Assembly (NCBI GenBank): GCA_016296775.1 | Contig: JAEDIE010000003.1 | Coordinates: 1 to 64,000, forward strand | Reading direction: 5' to 3' | Origin: Bacilli bacterium | GTDB lineage: Bacteria; Bacillota_I; Bacilli_A; RFN20; CAG-826 | DNA: 64,000 nucleotides | Shown here: positions 16,257 through 24,670 of the stretch, one piece after another | How positions within the stretch are numbered: position 1 is the first letter of the stretch | Layout of the letters: every line of letters starts with the position of its first letter | Notes under the pieces: model-generated | Seen by the model: only the letters and a program-made list of their open reading frames with translations | The model's database searches: none | Told to the model about the DNA's origin: nothing | Program-made: the position numbers and the translations under genes

Positions 16257-17120
16257 ATGAGGAAGATATTTAAAGTTTTAATAGTTTTTGGTTCAATTTT
16301 CGTTTTTGTTGGTGCAATAAGTTTAACTACTCATTTAGTTTTAAAATATAAATATGACATTGATTGTATTCAAATTGGTATGGGTTTAAAACATATTGGA
16401 AAAGAAGTTAATGAAGATAAAACTTGTACAAATAAGTTTGATGAAGAGGATAAAAATAAAGCAATTGACATCATTAACGCTTCAACCAATGATTTTATTC
16501 AAGATGATGAAAACAATAATGTTATTTTTGATTACAATAATTTAGTTAATGAAATGAAAACTGTCATTGAACTTAATGATAAAGAAGTTGGTGCTATTTG
16601 TTCAGTTGTTTTAGAACAAGTTAAAAATGGTGAATTTGATGTTGAAGATTTTACGTTTAATGTTGATTTAATTGAGATTACTTTTTCAAATTTAACTGAA
16701 AATAGCTGTGATTTATCATCAACATTTAAAATTGATGTATCTTCTTTTAAAGAAGAAATGAATGCTTTTCCACTAAGTATGGCTAAATCATTAGTACCAA
16801 ATAGTATTTATTTATTTTCTACAATTACTGTTAATAAAGGAGATCAACCATTTAGTTATTCTTTAGATTCTAAATCATTTAAGATCAATAGTTGTACTAA
16901 CGAAGAAACAAAGTATTTATTAAGCATTACTAATAGATTTTTAAATATTGGAACAAGCGATGATATTAATTTATTAATTGGTTCAACAATTGTAGATGGA
17001 TTAATCGGAACTGAAGAAAATAAAGGATTGGCTTATTCGTTAAAAGATGTAGGGGCAACGGATTATAATTTCGTTTCAAAAAATGATGAAATATTATTTA
17101 GAGTTGAGAGGGATATATGA
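16257..17120 (+). CDS. Exported or membrane-anchored protein of unknown function
   Basis: Unrecognised 287-residue protein. A single hydrophobic segment (about 7-30, VLIVFGSIFVFVGAISLTTHLVL) serves as anchor or signal; the rest is acidic, Asn-rich and probably extracytoplasmic. No ribosome site precedes the ATG; TATATT lies six bases before it, so the mRNA may be leaderless. Its stop overlaps the next start as ATGA (17117-17120), so it is cotranslated with an aldo/keto reductase and the galactose genes. Confidence 0.65.
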   Translation: MRKIFKVLIVFGSIFVFVGAISLTTHLVLKYKYDIDCIQIGMGLKHIGKEVNEDKTCTNKFDEEDKNKAIDIINASTNDFIQDDENNNVIFDYNNLVNEMKTVIELNDKEVGAICSVVLEQVKNGEFDVEDFTFNVDLIEITFSNLTENSCDLSSTFKIDVSSFKEEMNAFPLSMAKSLVPNSIYLFSTITVNKGDQPFSYSLDSKSFKINSCTNEETKYLLSITNRFLNIGTSDDINLLIGSTIVDGLIGTEENKGLAYSLKDVGATDYNFVSKNDEILFRVERDI

Positions 17121-17953
17121 GAAATTTTAAGTTAAGTGATGGTTATATAATTCCAAGCATTGGCTTAGGAACATTTAAATTAACTAATGATGAAGCATAT
17201 AATTCTACATTAAATGCTTTAAAGATTGGTTATAGATTAATTGACACTGCTAATGTTTATTTTGATGAAGAAGGTGTAGGTAGAGCTATTAAAGATTCAA
17301 ATATTAATAGAGGAGATATATATTTAGAAACAAAAATATGGCCAACTTCATTCTTAGATAAAGAAGTAATACATAAAACATTAAAAAGATTACAAGTAGA
17401 TTATTTAGACTTAGTATTGATTCATCAACCATGTGGAAATTATATTGAAGGATATAAAATACTTGAGAAAGCATATAAAAATAAAGAAATTAGATCAATT
17501 GGATTATCTAATTTCAATATAGAAGAAATAAAGGAAATATTAGCAATTTGTGAAGTTAGACCTGTCTTATTACAAGTTGAAAATCATCCATTTTGTCAAA
17601 ATAAAAAATTGAAAGAATTTGCTGAAAAAGAAGGAATTATTCTTCAATCTTGGTTCCCATTTGGTGGAAAAGGAAATAATAGCGTATTAGATAACGAAGT
17701 CATTAAATCAATTGCAATTAAACATAAAAAGACTACTTCCCAAGTTATATTAAGATGGAATATTCAAAATAACTATATTCCAGTTCCTGGATCAAGAAGT
17801 GAAGAACATATTAAAGAAAACTTTGATATATTTGACTTTGATTTAGATAAAGAGGATTTAAAATTATTAGATTCGTTAAATAAAGAAGAACCATTTCATA
17901 AAAGAAGTGAGGAATCTTTTAAAAGATATATGACAATAAAAATAGAGGATTAA
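17117..17953 (+). CDS. Aldo/keto reductase
   Basis: NADPH-dependent carbonyl reductase of the AKR fold. The catalytic tetrad is visible: Asp and Tyr in DTANVYFDEEGVG, Lys in LETKIWP and His in LIHQPCG; the cofactor-binding end has PVPGSRSEEHIKENFDIFDF. Length 278 is typical for AKR5-type enzymes. Starts inside the stop of the previous gene (ATGA) and is followed three bases later by aldose 1-epimerase, suggesting sugar or sugar-aldehyde metabolism, although the substrate is not fixed by sequence. Confidence 0.92.
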   Translation: MRNFKLSDGYIIPSIGLGTFKLTNDEAYNSTLNALKIGYRLIDTANVYFDEEGVGRAIKDSNINRGDIYLETKIWPTSFLDKEVIHKTLKRLQVDYLDLVLIHQPCGNYIEGYKILEKAYKNKEIRSIGLSNFNIEEIKEILAICEVRPVLLQVENHPFCQNKKLKEFAEKEGIILQSWFPFGGKGNNSVLDNEVIKSIAIKHKKTTSQVILRWNIQNNYIPVPGSRSEEHIKENFDIFDFDLDKEDLKLLDSLNKEEPFHKRSEESFKRYMTIKIED

Positions 17954-17955
17954 TT

Positions 17956-18945
17956 ATGTACGAGATTAAAAATTTTAAAAAACATGTAGACATTATTAAA
18001 ATTGATAATGGGTTAAATTTAAAAGCCACATTATGTAATTTTGGAGCTGGAATTTATAGTTTATATTACGATGAAGATCCAATGGTTCTTGAATTGGAAG
18101 ATATTGAATCCTATATGTATGCTCCTGGATATTTCAACAAAACATTAGGGTGTGTTGCTGGAAGAATTCCTTGTGATGGAGAGATTAATGGAAAAAAGTA
18201 TAGTGTAAAACCTGTTAATGAAGGAAAAGACTTTGCTCTTCATGGAGGAGACTTTAAATCACTTTCTTTTAAACCTTGGAAATATGAAGTTAAAGAAAAT
18301 GATAAGGAAATTAAGGTTATTTTTAAGATCAAAACAAAAGATTTAGAAAATGGATTTATTGGAAGAGCATCAATTAAAATCATCTATGTTTTCTCTAAAA
18401 TTAAGAATACTTTCAAAATTTTATTTAAAGCTAAAGCATTAGATGATACTTTATTAAATTTAAGTAACCATATCTATTGGTCATTTGCTAGAGATTTATC
18501 ATTAGCAGAATATAAATTAAAAATGAACGCTGATAGAGTTGCTTTAATGAGAGATGACCTTTTATTTACAGGAGTAGATGATGTTCCTGCTTATATTGAT
18601 TTTAGAACATCAAGAAAAATTAAAGGAAGCAATGATTTTATTAGAAAAAATATTAGTGTTGGTACAATCGATAATACATTCTTATTTGATTCTAAAGTTG
18701 GGAAAGCTACTTTAAAAAGTGATAAATATACACTAAATATGAAAACAGATTATCCTGCTATGAATATTTATTTAGATAACTCATTAAGTGATGCAAAGTT
18801 CAATAATAGAAGTGATTTTGGATTAATGAGAGGTATTGCTCTTGAGCCTCAATTATTTGTTTTAGATCATGATCAAATTACTTTCTTAAAAGGTGATACA
18901 TACAACTATAAAATTGAATATTCTTTAAAAAGAAACGAGAAATAA
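17956..18945 (+). CDS. galM: Aldose 1-epimerase (galactose mutarotase)
   Basis: Interconverts alpha and beta forms of galactose before GalK. Seen: the active-site His in FALHGGDFKSLSF and in LSNHIYWSF, and the base Glu in IALEPQLFV near the C-terminus; GRIP in VAGRIPCDGEI is also family-typical. Length 329 is normal. It is two bases from galK, giving galM-galK coupling; galE is 3.3 kb downstream. No galT was found in the window. Confidence 0.92.
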   Translation: MYEIKNFKKHVDIIKIDNGLNLKATLCNFGAGIYSLYYDEDPMVLELEDIESYMYAPGYFNKTLGCVAGRIPCDGEINGKKYSVKPVNEGKDFALHGGDFKSLSFKPWKYEVKENDKEIKVIFKIKTKDLENGFIGRASIKIIYVFSKIKNTFKILFKAKALDDTLLNLSNHIYWSFARDLSLAEYKLKMNADRVALMRDDLLFTGVDDVPAYIDFRTSRKIKGSNDFIRKNISVGTIDNTFLFDSKVGKATLKSDKYTLNMKTDYPAMNIYLDNSLSDAKFNNRSDFGLMRGIALEPQLFVLDHDQITFLKGDTYNYKIEYSLKRNEK

Positions 18946-18946
18946 T

Positions 18947-20107
18947 ATGGAAAATTTAATTGATTCATTTAAAGGAGTATTTTCTATAACTCCAAATATT
19001 TATATTGATGCTGGTGGAAGATTTGAAATAATTGGAAATCATACAGACCATAATCATGGATTATGTATCGTTGCTAATTGTTCTTTAAGAGTTAAAGCCG
19101 TTTTAGTAAAAGATCCAAATGTTGTAGATATTAAATCAAAAGGTTACGAAAGATTTTCTTTTACTATTAAAGAATTAGATAACTATTCGGATTTTAGTAA
19201 TAAAACCAAAGCTTTAGTAGCTGGAATTTTAATTAAATTAAAAGAACAAGGATATAAAATTGGTGGATTTAAAGCTTATATTGAAAGTGATATTCCAGAT
19301 GGTAGTGGAGTTTCTTCAAGTGCAGCTATTGAATCTTTAATTGGTTATATTATTTCTTATCTTTATAACGATAAGAGTATTCCTGCTTTAGTTATTGCTA
19401 AAACTGGACAATTTAGTGAAAACAATTACTTTAATAAACCTTGTGGATTATTAGATCAAATTGGTACATCTTTCTCTAATTGTAACTATATTGATTTTGA
19501 AAATATTAAATCACCTATTTTAGAGAATTTAGAGTTTAATTTACCACTTAATTTATATTTAGTTAAATCTCTTGGAGATCATTCTTCATTGACTCCTTTA
19601 TATGCAAAAATTCCTTCAAGTATGAAAGAAGTTGCTAAATTATTAGATAATAAAGAAGTGCTTAGAGATGTAAAAGTTAAAGAAGATATTTATTCTTTAA
19701 TTGATAAACTTGATATTCCTACTGATAGAAAAAACATTGCAAAACATTTCTTTATTGAATGTGATAATGTTTTAATAGCTAAAGAAGCTATAAAAAATAA
19801 TGATGTAGATTCTTTCTTAGAAGCTATTAGAAAGTCTCAATCTTCTAGTTTACATAATTTAAGGAACACATATGTTGAAGATGATGAATATTTAGATTCT
19901 CCTCAAGATATTATTGATAAAGTTGAAAAAGAAATTGGAGAAGAAGGTGCTGTTAGAATCCATGGTGGAGGATTTAAAGGAACAGTATTAGTCTTCGTTA
20001 AAAATAATATTAAATCTAAATTTGAAGAGTATTTAGAGAAAAACTATAAAAATAGATACTATAAAGTTAACATTTCTAAACATTGTGTAAACTTTAAAGA
20101 AATATAA
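18947..20107 (+). CDS. galK: Galactokinase
   Basis: GHMP kinase that phosphorylates galactose to galactose-1-phosphate. Seen: the sugar-binding signature GGRFEIIGNHTDHNHG (about 23-38), the GHMP ATP loop IPDGSGVSSSAAIES (about 117-131), and GAVRIHGGGFKGTVLVF near the C-terminus. The first motif usually reads GRVNLIGEHTD; here Glu before His is Asn, which may alter the site and deserves a check. Length 386 is standard. Ends at a bidirectional terminator shared with hpt. Confidence 0.93.
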   Translation: MENLIDSFKGVFSITPNIYIDAGGRFEIIGNHTDHNHGLCIVANCSLRVKAVLVKDPNVVDIKSKGYERFSFTIKELDNYSDFSNKTKALVAGILIKLKEQGYKIGGFKAYIESDIPDGSGVSSSAAIESLIGYIISYLYNDKSIPALVIAKTGQFSENNYFNKPCGLLDQIGTSFSNCNYIDFENIKSPILENLEFNLPLNLYLVKSLGDHSSLTPLYAKIPSSMKEVAKLLDNKEVLRDVKVKEDIYSLIDKLDIPTDRKNIAKHFFIECDNVLIAKEAIKNNDVDSFLEAIRKSQSSSLHNLRNTYVEDDEYLDSPQDIIDKVEKEIGEEGAVRIHGGGFKGTVLVFVKNNIKSKFEEYLEKNYKNRYYKVNISKHCVNFKEI

Positions 20108-20110
20108 TTA

Positions 20111-20136
20111 AAAGAGCTCGTTACGAGCTCTTTTCT
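20111..20136. terminator. Bidirectional terminator between galK and hpt
   Basis: Ten perfect pairs, AAAGAGCTCG (20111-20120) with CGAGCTCTTT (20124-20133), a three-base loop and T/A tracts on both sides, serving the convergent genes. Confidence 0.88.
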
Positions 20137-20153
20137 TGTTAATTAATTTATGA

Positions 20154-20708
20154 TTATTTAGACATTTTGTCCCAGTATTCAATTTCTTCAACATCTGGAA
20201 CAAAGATATAATTGTAGTTTCTAGCAAGTCCTTTATAATCAAGACCATAGCCAATTAAGAACTTATTATCTCTTAAAATATATCCATAATAATCAACATC
20301 AAAATCAACTCTTCTTAAAGCTTTTTTATCAACTAAACAAGCAACACTAATTGATTTTGGTTGATATTTGATTTGAATATATTGTTTTAAGTAATTAATT
20401 GTTAAACCTGTATCAACAACATCTTCAATTAAAACAACATCTTTGTTTTTAATATCTTCAGAAATATCTTTAGACAAATGAATAACACCAGTAGAGTTTG
20501 TACCTGAATAAGAACTAGCTTGCATAAAATCAATTTTACAAACACCATCGTAGTATTTTAAAAGATCCATAAAAAATGGAGTAGCTCCATTTAATACACC
20601 AATAAAAACAGGAGCAGTCTCATTATCTTTAAATCTATCTTTTAATTTAAGAGCAATTTCTTTACAAATTGTTTGAATATCTTCAGTTGATAAAATAATT
20701 TCTTTCAT
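20154..20708 (-). CDS. hpt: Hypoxanthine(-guanine) phosphoribosyltransferase
   Basis: Purine-salvage enzyme converting hypoxanthine/guanine and PRPP to the nucleotides. The PRPP loop VVLIEDVVDTGLTINYL is intact, with FMQASSYSGTNSTG as flexible loop II and the terminal LIGYGLDYKGLARNYNYIF block. I start at 20708 because GAGGTG lies eight bases before that ATG; an in-frame ATG at 20723 lies before the ribosome site. About 184 residues, as usual. Transcribed alone and convergent with galK. Confidence 0.94.
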   Translation of the reverse strand: MKEIILSTEDIQTICKEIALKLKDRFKDNETAPVFIGVLNGATPFFMDLLKYYDGVCKIDFMQASSYSGTNSTGVIHLSKDISEDIKNKDVVLIEDVVDTGLTINYLKQYIQIKYQPKSISVACLVDKKALRRVDFDVDYYGYILRDNKFLIGYGLDYKGLARNYNYIFVPDVEEIEYWDKMSK

Positions 20709-20812
20709 AGAATAACACCTCATTGTAATTATAAATAAAATTATTTATATGTCTTTATTATTAGTTAAAAATTAATATACGTTTAATAGAAAATTAATAT
20801 ATTTTTTATATA

Positions 20813-20836
20813 TTTGTTTATGTTAAAATAAACAAA
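20813..20836 (+). promoter_or_regulatory. Inverted repeat over the promoter of the zinc-ribbon gene
   Basis: TTTGTTTA (20813-20820) and TAAACAAA (20829-20836) flank an extended -10-like TGTTAAAAT (20821-20829), nine bases before the ATG at 20846. The ribosome site AGAGG follows directly. Candidate operator. Confidence 0.4.
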
Positions 20837-20845
20837 GAGGTATTT

Positions 20846-21247
20846 ATGTTTTGTAGAAATTGTGGTAAAGAATTAAAAGCTGAATATAATGTTTGTCCAA
20901 ATTGTGGATGTGTTATTAATAATGACAATATTCCTGCTAGCAAAGTTGATGTTACTTTAAAAAAAGAAAAGGTTTCAAGACCACCTATGTCAGCAATGGC
21001 AATAGTTGGTTTTGTTTTTGGAATTTTAGGATTTGAAAGTTGTGCGATTTTGTCGATTCCTGGTCTTATCCTTTCTATAATTGCCTTTAACCAAATTAAA
21101 AAGGGCGGCTATAGAGGAAAATCTTTTGCCCTTGCTGGAATAATTACAAGTGCTATTTCTTTAGGTTTATGGGTTATACTCTGGGCATTTTATATTGGAT
21201 TACTTGGAACAATTTCAGCACCACAATACGCTTTATTTTTAGGATAA
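20846..21247 (+). CDS. Zinc-ribbon plus DUF4190 membrane protein
   Basis: A 133-residue membrane protein of unknown role. An N-terminal zinc ribbon (C3-x2-C6 and C17-x2-C20, in FCRNCGKEL / VCPNCGC) is followed by a linker and two transmembrane segments (about 51-77 and 90-115) of the DUF4190 type, with the family 'GF-FGILG' and 'IAFNQIKKGG' patterns. One base separates its stop from the next start, so it is coupled to the VTT-domain gene. Confidence 0.85.
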   Translation: MFCRNCGKELKAEYNVCPNCGCVINNDNIPASKVDVTLKKEKVSRPPMSAMAIVGFVFGILGFESCAILSIPGLILSIIAFNQIKKGGYRGKSFALAGIITSAISLGLWVILWAFYIGLLGTISAPQYALFLG

Positions 21248-22075
21248 ATGAAAGAATTTTTTAAGAAATATAAAAAGAAATTATTACAAGCAGCAATTAT
21301 TATTTCTGCTTTGGTTCTCATTGGTGTAGCTATCTATTTTATATTAGATTATTTTAAAGTTACTGATGTTGAAAGATTGCAAGAATTAGTAAAAAGTTGT
21401 GGCGCTTGGGCCTGGATTGTTTTCTTGTTACTTCAAATTTTAGTAAGCCTTTTACTTTGTTTTGTACCAGCTAGTAATATGACATTTATAACAGTTGGTG
21501 TTCTTTGTTTTGGGGCCAACTGGCAAACATTTTTACTATGTTTTTCTGGAGTACTTATTTCTAGTGTTTTAATGGATTTAATGGGAAGATTTGGATTAAA
21601 GAAATTATTTGAAAAAATAATTGGTGAAGAGGATATGATTAAAGCTGAACAACTTTTAAATAAGTATGGTAAAGCTTATATTCCATTATTTTATTTATTC
21701 CCTCTTTTCCCAGATGATGCAATTTGCTGTGTTGCCGGAAGTATTAAAGTGAATTTTTGGTATCATCTTGCTTCTATCATTATTTGTCGTGGAATTGGTG
21801 TAGCAACTATCGTTTTTGGAATTAGTATTCTTCCTGAAGAAGTAATTACATTTACTTCTACAAATATTTGGGATTATGTAGAAGTAGTTACAATTATTGC
21901 TTTCTGGGTTATTGTTGCTTTCTATCTTGCAACGAAAGCTAACAAGTATTTTGAAAAGTTAAAAAGTAAACGCGATGAAAAAGAACGTCTTAAAGCTAAA
22001 GGAGAAGAAGAATCTCAAAAAATTGTTGAAATAGAAGAAGAAAACGACGAAGAAGACGATGAAGACGAATTATAA
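21248..22075 (+). CDS. VTT-domain (TVP38/TMEM64, DedA-like) membrane protein
   Basis: Integral membrane protein of the SNARE-associated Golgi/VTT family, proposed lipid scramblases or transporters. Predicted helices near 15-34, 56-80, 88-108, 160-198 and 205-230; the conserved core includes FVPASNMTFITVGVLCFG and FYLFPLFPDDAICCVAGSI. The last 40 residues are highly charged and Glu/Asp-rich, likely cytoplasmic. Length 275. Translated with the zinc-ribbon gene upstream and followed by a terminator hairpin. Confidence 0.85.
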   Translation: MKEFFKKYKKKLLQAAIIISALVLIGVAIYFILDYFKVTDVERLQELVKSCGAWAWIVFLLLQILVSLLLCFVPASNMTFITVGVLCFGANWQTFLLCFSGVLISSVLMDLMGRFGLKKLFEKIIGEEDMIKAEQLLNKYGKAYIPLFYLFPLFPDDAICCVAGSIKVNFWYHLASIIICRGIGVATIVFGISILPEEVITFTSTNIWDYVEVVTIIAFWVIVAFYLATKANKYFEKLKSKRDEKERLKAKGEEESQKIVEIEEENDEEDDEDEL

Positions 22076-22137
22076 AAAGAGATGGGAAATCGTATAGTTT
22101 TTTAAAAAATCATATGAAATACCAGCTCTTTTTTAAT
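22074..22137 (+). terminator. Long imperfect hairpin terminator
   Basis: AAAAAGAG (22074-22081) pairs with CTCTTTTT (22126-22133), continued by TGG/CCA, then an inner GTATAGTTTTTT / AAAAAATCATAT arm, ending in T's. The interior matches the dispersed GGGAAATCRTATRG repeat described in the findings. Confidence 0.65.
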
Positions 22138-22244
22138 CCGAAACTTTAGCTATTTTTAAGTTTTCATTAAAAATAATAAATATTTATTAAATATTTATAT
22201 TTTCTGACATATTTATTATAATATTTAAGATGAGAGGTATCGTT

Positions 22245-22778
22245 ATGAAAAATATTGTAATAATTAATAGTTCACCTAGAAAAGATGGTAATACTGAAAT
22301 TCTCGCTAAATCTTTTGCTGATGGTGCATTAGAAGCAGGTAATAACGTTGAATTTATTAACCTTAGAGAAAAGAATATTAACTATTGTAGAGGGTGTTAT
22401 GCATGTACACAACTTGGTAAATGTTTCCAAGGTGATGACATGAATGACATTGTAAAAAAGCTTGTTAAAGCTGATGTAATTTTATTTGCTACACCAGTTT
22501 ATTTTTATACAATGAATGGACAAATGAAGGTATTTATTGATAGATGTGTTCAAAAATATACCAAAATTCATGCTGATATTTATCTTTTTGTATGTGCTGC
22601 AGATACCGAAAAAGATAATCTTAAATTAGCTGTTGAAAGTTTAAGAGGATTAACAAGAGATTGTTTTGAAAATTGTGTTGAAAAAGGTTGCATTATTGCC
22701 TCTGGTGTAACAGATATGGGCGATGTATCCAATAAAGAAGTTATGACTGAAGCTTTCTATATGGGTAAAAATGCCTAG
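22245..22778 (+). CDS. NADPH-dependent FMN reductase / iron-sulfur flavoprotein-like
   Basis: Flavodoxin-fold oxidoreductase. IINSSPRKDGNTEIL is the FMN-phosphate loop of the NAD(P)H-dependent FMN reductase family, and ATPVYFYTMNGQMKVFIDR the second flavin loop. A CRGCYACTQLGKC cluster resembles iron-sulfur flavoproteins of anaerobes. The chosen ATG has GAGAGGT seven bases upstream; an ATG at 22230 lies at the likely transcript start of the TATAAT at 22217-22222. About 178 residues. Probably a redox shuttle; partner unknown. Confidence 0.85.
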   Translation: MKNIVIINSSPRKDGNTEILAKSFADGALEAGNNVEFINLREKNINYCRGCYACTQLGKCFQGDDMNDIVKKLVKADVILFATPVYFYTMNGQMKVFIDRCVQKYTKIHADIYLFVCAADTEKDNLKLAVESLRGLTRDCFENCVEKGCIIASGVTDMGDVSNKEVMTEAFYMGKNA

Positions 22779-22788
22779 GAGGTGACTT

Positions 22789-23460
22789 ATGCCAGATGAA
22801 TTTAAAGAATTAATTGAATATATTAAATGCCTTGATGGCTATAAACTTCCTGAATACAAAGATTTACCTCAAATTCCTTTATATATGGAACAAGTCGTTA
22901 GTTACGTTAACGATACTTTAAACAACATTTACAAAAATAATGAAAGTACAATCACCCCTTTCATGGTTAATAACTATGTTAAAGCTAAGATGATTAATGC
23001 TCCTAAAAAGAAAAAATACGATACCAATCATATTGCCTATTTATTAAGCATTGGTTTATTGAAGAATGTTGTATCAATGAGAGATTTAGCTGGAATTATT
23101 GAAATTGATAAGACATTTACCGACAATAAAGAACAACTTTATGATTACTTTAAAGATATGCACGATGAAGTATTGAAAAATCAAGCTCATAGAGTAAAAA
23201 CAAGACTTGATGCTATTGATAAAGGCAAAAACAAATACAAAAAGAATAAAGAGCTTGAAGATCGTTTAAATCTTACTTACGTTGCTTTAAGACTTTATAT
23301 TGAGTCAGAAACTTCTAAATTAATTGCAGATGCAATTATGAATAAGATGTCAAAGATGGTTTTACCAAAATCAGCTTTGGTTGAATCTAAAAAAGAAGTT
23401 AAATATCAAAACAAAAAATTAGGAAAGGAAGCTAGTAAAATAGGTTCGTCGAGGAAATAA
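22789..23460 (+). CDS. DUF1836 family protein
   Basis: A 223-residue cytoplasmic protein of the DUF1836 family, seen widely in Firmicutes and of unknown role. The conserved region is LPQIPLYMEQVVSYVNDTL, ITPFMVNNYVKAKMI and NHIAYLLSIGLLKNVVSM, which looks like a small helical, MerR/HTH-like DNA-binding segment. The remaining half is Lys-rich. Ribosome site AGGAGGTGA; it lies between the flavoprotein and galE with gaps of 10 and 2 bases, so it belongs to the same operon. Confidence 0.8.
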   Translation: MPDEFKELIEYIKCLDGYKLPEYKDLPQIPLYMEQVVSYVNDTLNNIYKNNESTITPFMVNNYVKAKMINAPKKKKYDTNHIAYLLSIGLLKNVVSMRDLAGIIEIDKTFTDNKEQLYDYFKDMHDEVLKNQAHRVKTRLDAIDKGKNKYKKNKELEDRLNLTYVALRLYIESETSKLIADAIMNKMSKMVLPKSALVESKKEVKYQNKKLGKEASKIGSSRK

Positions 23461-23462
23461 TT

Positions 23463-24479
23463 ATGAAAGTTTTAGTTACAGGTGGATTAGGATTTATTGG
23501 TTCTCACACAGTCGTTCAATTAATTGAAGATGGTATGGAAATTGTTATTGTAGACAATCTCTATAATTCCAAAATTGATGTTTTAGATAGAATTGAATCT
23601 ATCACTAAGGTAAGACCAACATATTATAATGCTGATGTTACTGATAAAGAAGAAATGGAAAAGATTTTCGCTAAAGAAAATATTGATTCTATTATTCATT
23701 TTGCTGGTTATAAAGCAGTCGGTGAATCATGTGTTAAACCATTGATGTATTATAGAAATAATCTTGATTCTACTTTAACATTACTTGAGTTAATGGAAGA
23801 ATACCACGTAAATAATATGGTTTTTTCATCATCTGCTACAATTTATGGTCTTCCAGACAGTGTTCCATTAACTGAAAGTTCACCTAGAAAAGAAGCTACA
23901 TCTCCATATGGTGAAACTAAGGTTATGATTGAAAGAATTTTAGAAGATGTTTCTAAAGTTCATAAAGAATTTAACATTGCAATTTTAAGATATTTCAATC
24001 CAATTGGTGCTCATAAATCACATCTTTTAGGTGAAGATCCAAATGGTTTACCAAATAACTTATTACCTTACATTAATAAAGTTGCAGTTGGATTACTTCC
24101 TTATGTTAATGTCTTTGGTGATGATTATGATACACCTGATGGTACTGGTGTAAGAGATTATATCCATGTTGTTGATCTTGCTAAAGGTCATTTACTTGCT
24201 TTAAGAAAATTAGAAAAGAATTGTGGATTATTTGTTTGTAATTTAGGTACTGGTAAAGGAACTTCAGTCCTTGAAATTATCCATGACTTTGAAGTTGCTA
24301 CCGGTGTTAAGATTCCATATAAAATTGGTCCAAGACGTTTAGGAGATATTGCTACAAATTATGCTTCAACTGATTTAGCTAAAAAAGAGTTGGGATTTAC
24401 ATGTGATTTTACAGTTTTAGATGCTTGTAAAGATGGATATGATTTCCAACTTGCTGAAGAAAAAAGAAGAAGCAAATAG
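23463..24479 (+). CDS. galE: UDP-glucose 4-epimerase
   Basis: Interconverts UDP-galactose and UDP-glucose with bound NAD+. Seen: Rossmann motif GGLGFIGSHTVVQLIEDG at the N-terminus, the catalytic Ser/Thr in SSSATIYGLP and the YGETK Tyr/Lys pair, plus FNPIGAHKSHLLGEDP and GVRDYIHVVDLA. Length 338 is standard. Works with galK/galM upstream, but galT was not found here. tRNA-Gln begins five bases after its stop. Confidence 0.96.
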   Translation: MKVLVTGGLGFIGSHTVVQLIEDGMEIVIVDNLYNSKIDVLDRIESITKVRPTYYNADVTDKEEMEKIFAKENIDSIIHFAGYKAVGESCVKPLMYYRNNLDSTLTLLELMEEYHVNNMVFSSSATIYGLPDSVPLTESSPRKEATSPYGETKVMIERILEDVSKVHKEFNIAILRYFNPIGAHKSHLLGEDPNGLPNNLLPYINKVAVGLLPYVNVFGDDYDTPDGTGVRDYIHVVDLAKGHLLALRKLEKNCGLFVCNLGTGKGTSVLEIIHDFEVATGVKIPYKIGPRRLGDIATNYASTDLAKKELGFTCDFTVLDACKDGYDFQLAEEKRRSK

Positions 24480-24483
24480 CATT

Positions 24484-24559
24484 TGGAGCGTAGACAAGTG
24501 GTAAAGTCATAGGTCTCTGAAACCTACATGCGATGGTCCGAATCCATCCGCTCCAGCCA
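24484..24559 (+). tRNA. trnQ: tRNA-Gln (CTG anticodon)
   Basis: Acceptor TGGAGCG pairs with CGCTCCA, discriminator G and encoded CCA. Anticodon stem TAGGT/ACCTA, loop CTCTGAA, anticodon CTG (codon CAG). T-stem GATGG/CCATC is perfect, but the loop reads TCCGAAT: base 55, normally U, is C. It starts five bases after galE, so it may be co-transcribed. CAG is rare here, which makes this a probably secondary Gln tRNA beside an unseen UUG species. Confidence 0.9.
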
Positions 24560-24570
24560 CGCTCATTTAG

Positions 24571-24602
24571 ACTTTAATACATTTTTGTATTAAAGTTTTT
24601 TA
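24571..24602 (+). terminator. Terminator after tRNA-Gln
   Basis: Eleven perfect pairs, ACTTTAATACA (24571-24581) with TGTATTAAAGT (24586-24596), four-base loop, then a run of T. Confidence 0.9.
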
Positions 24603-24655
24603 TTTACCTTTAAATATTACAAGTAAAATGTATAGAAAAGCCCTTATTTAAAGTA

Positions 24656-24661
24656 TATAAT
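24656..24661 (+). promoter_or_regulatory. -10 element of a leaderless promoter
   Basis: TATAAT at 24656-24661 with nine bases to the ATG at 24671 and no ribosome site in between. No good -35 is visible. Confidence 0.5.
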
Positions 24662-24670
24662 ACTTTAAGT

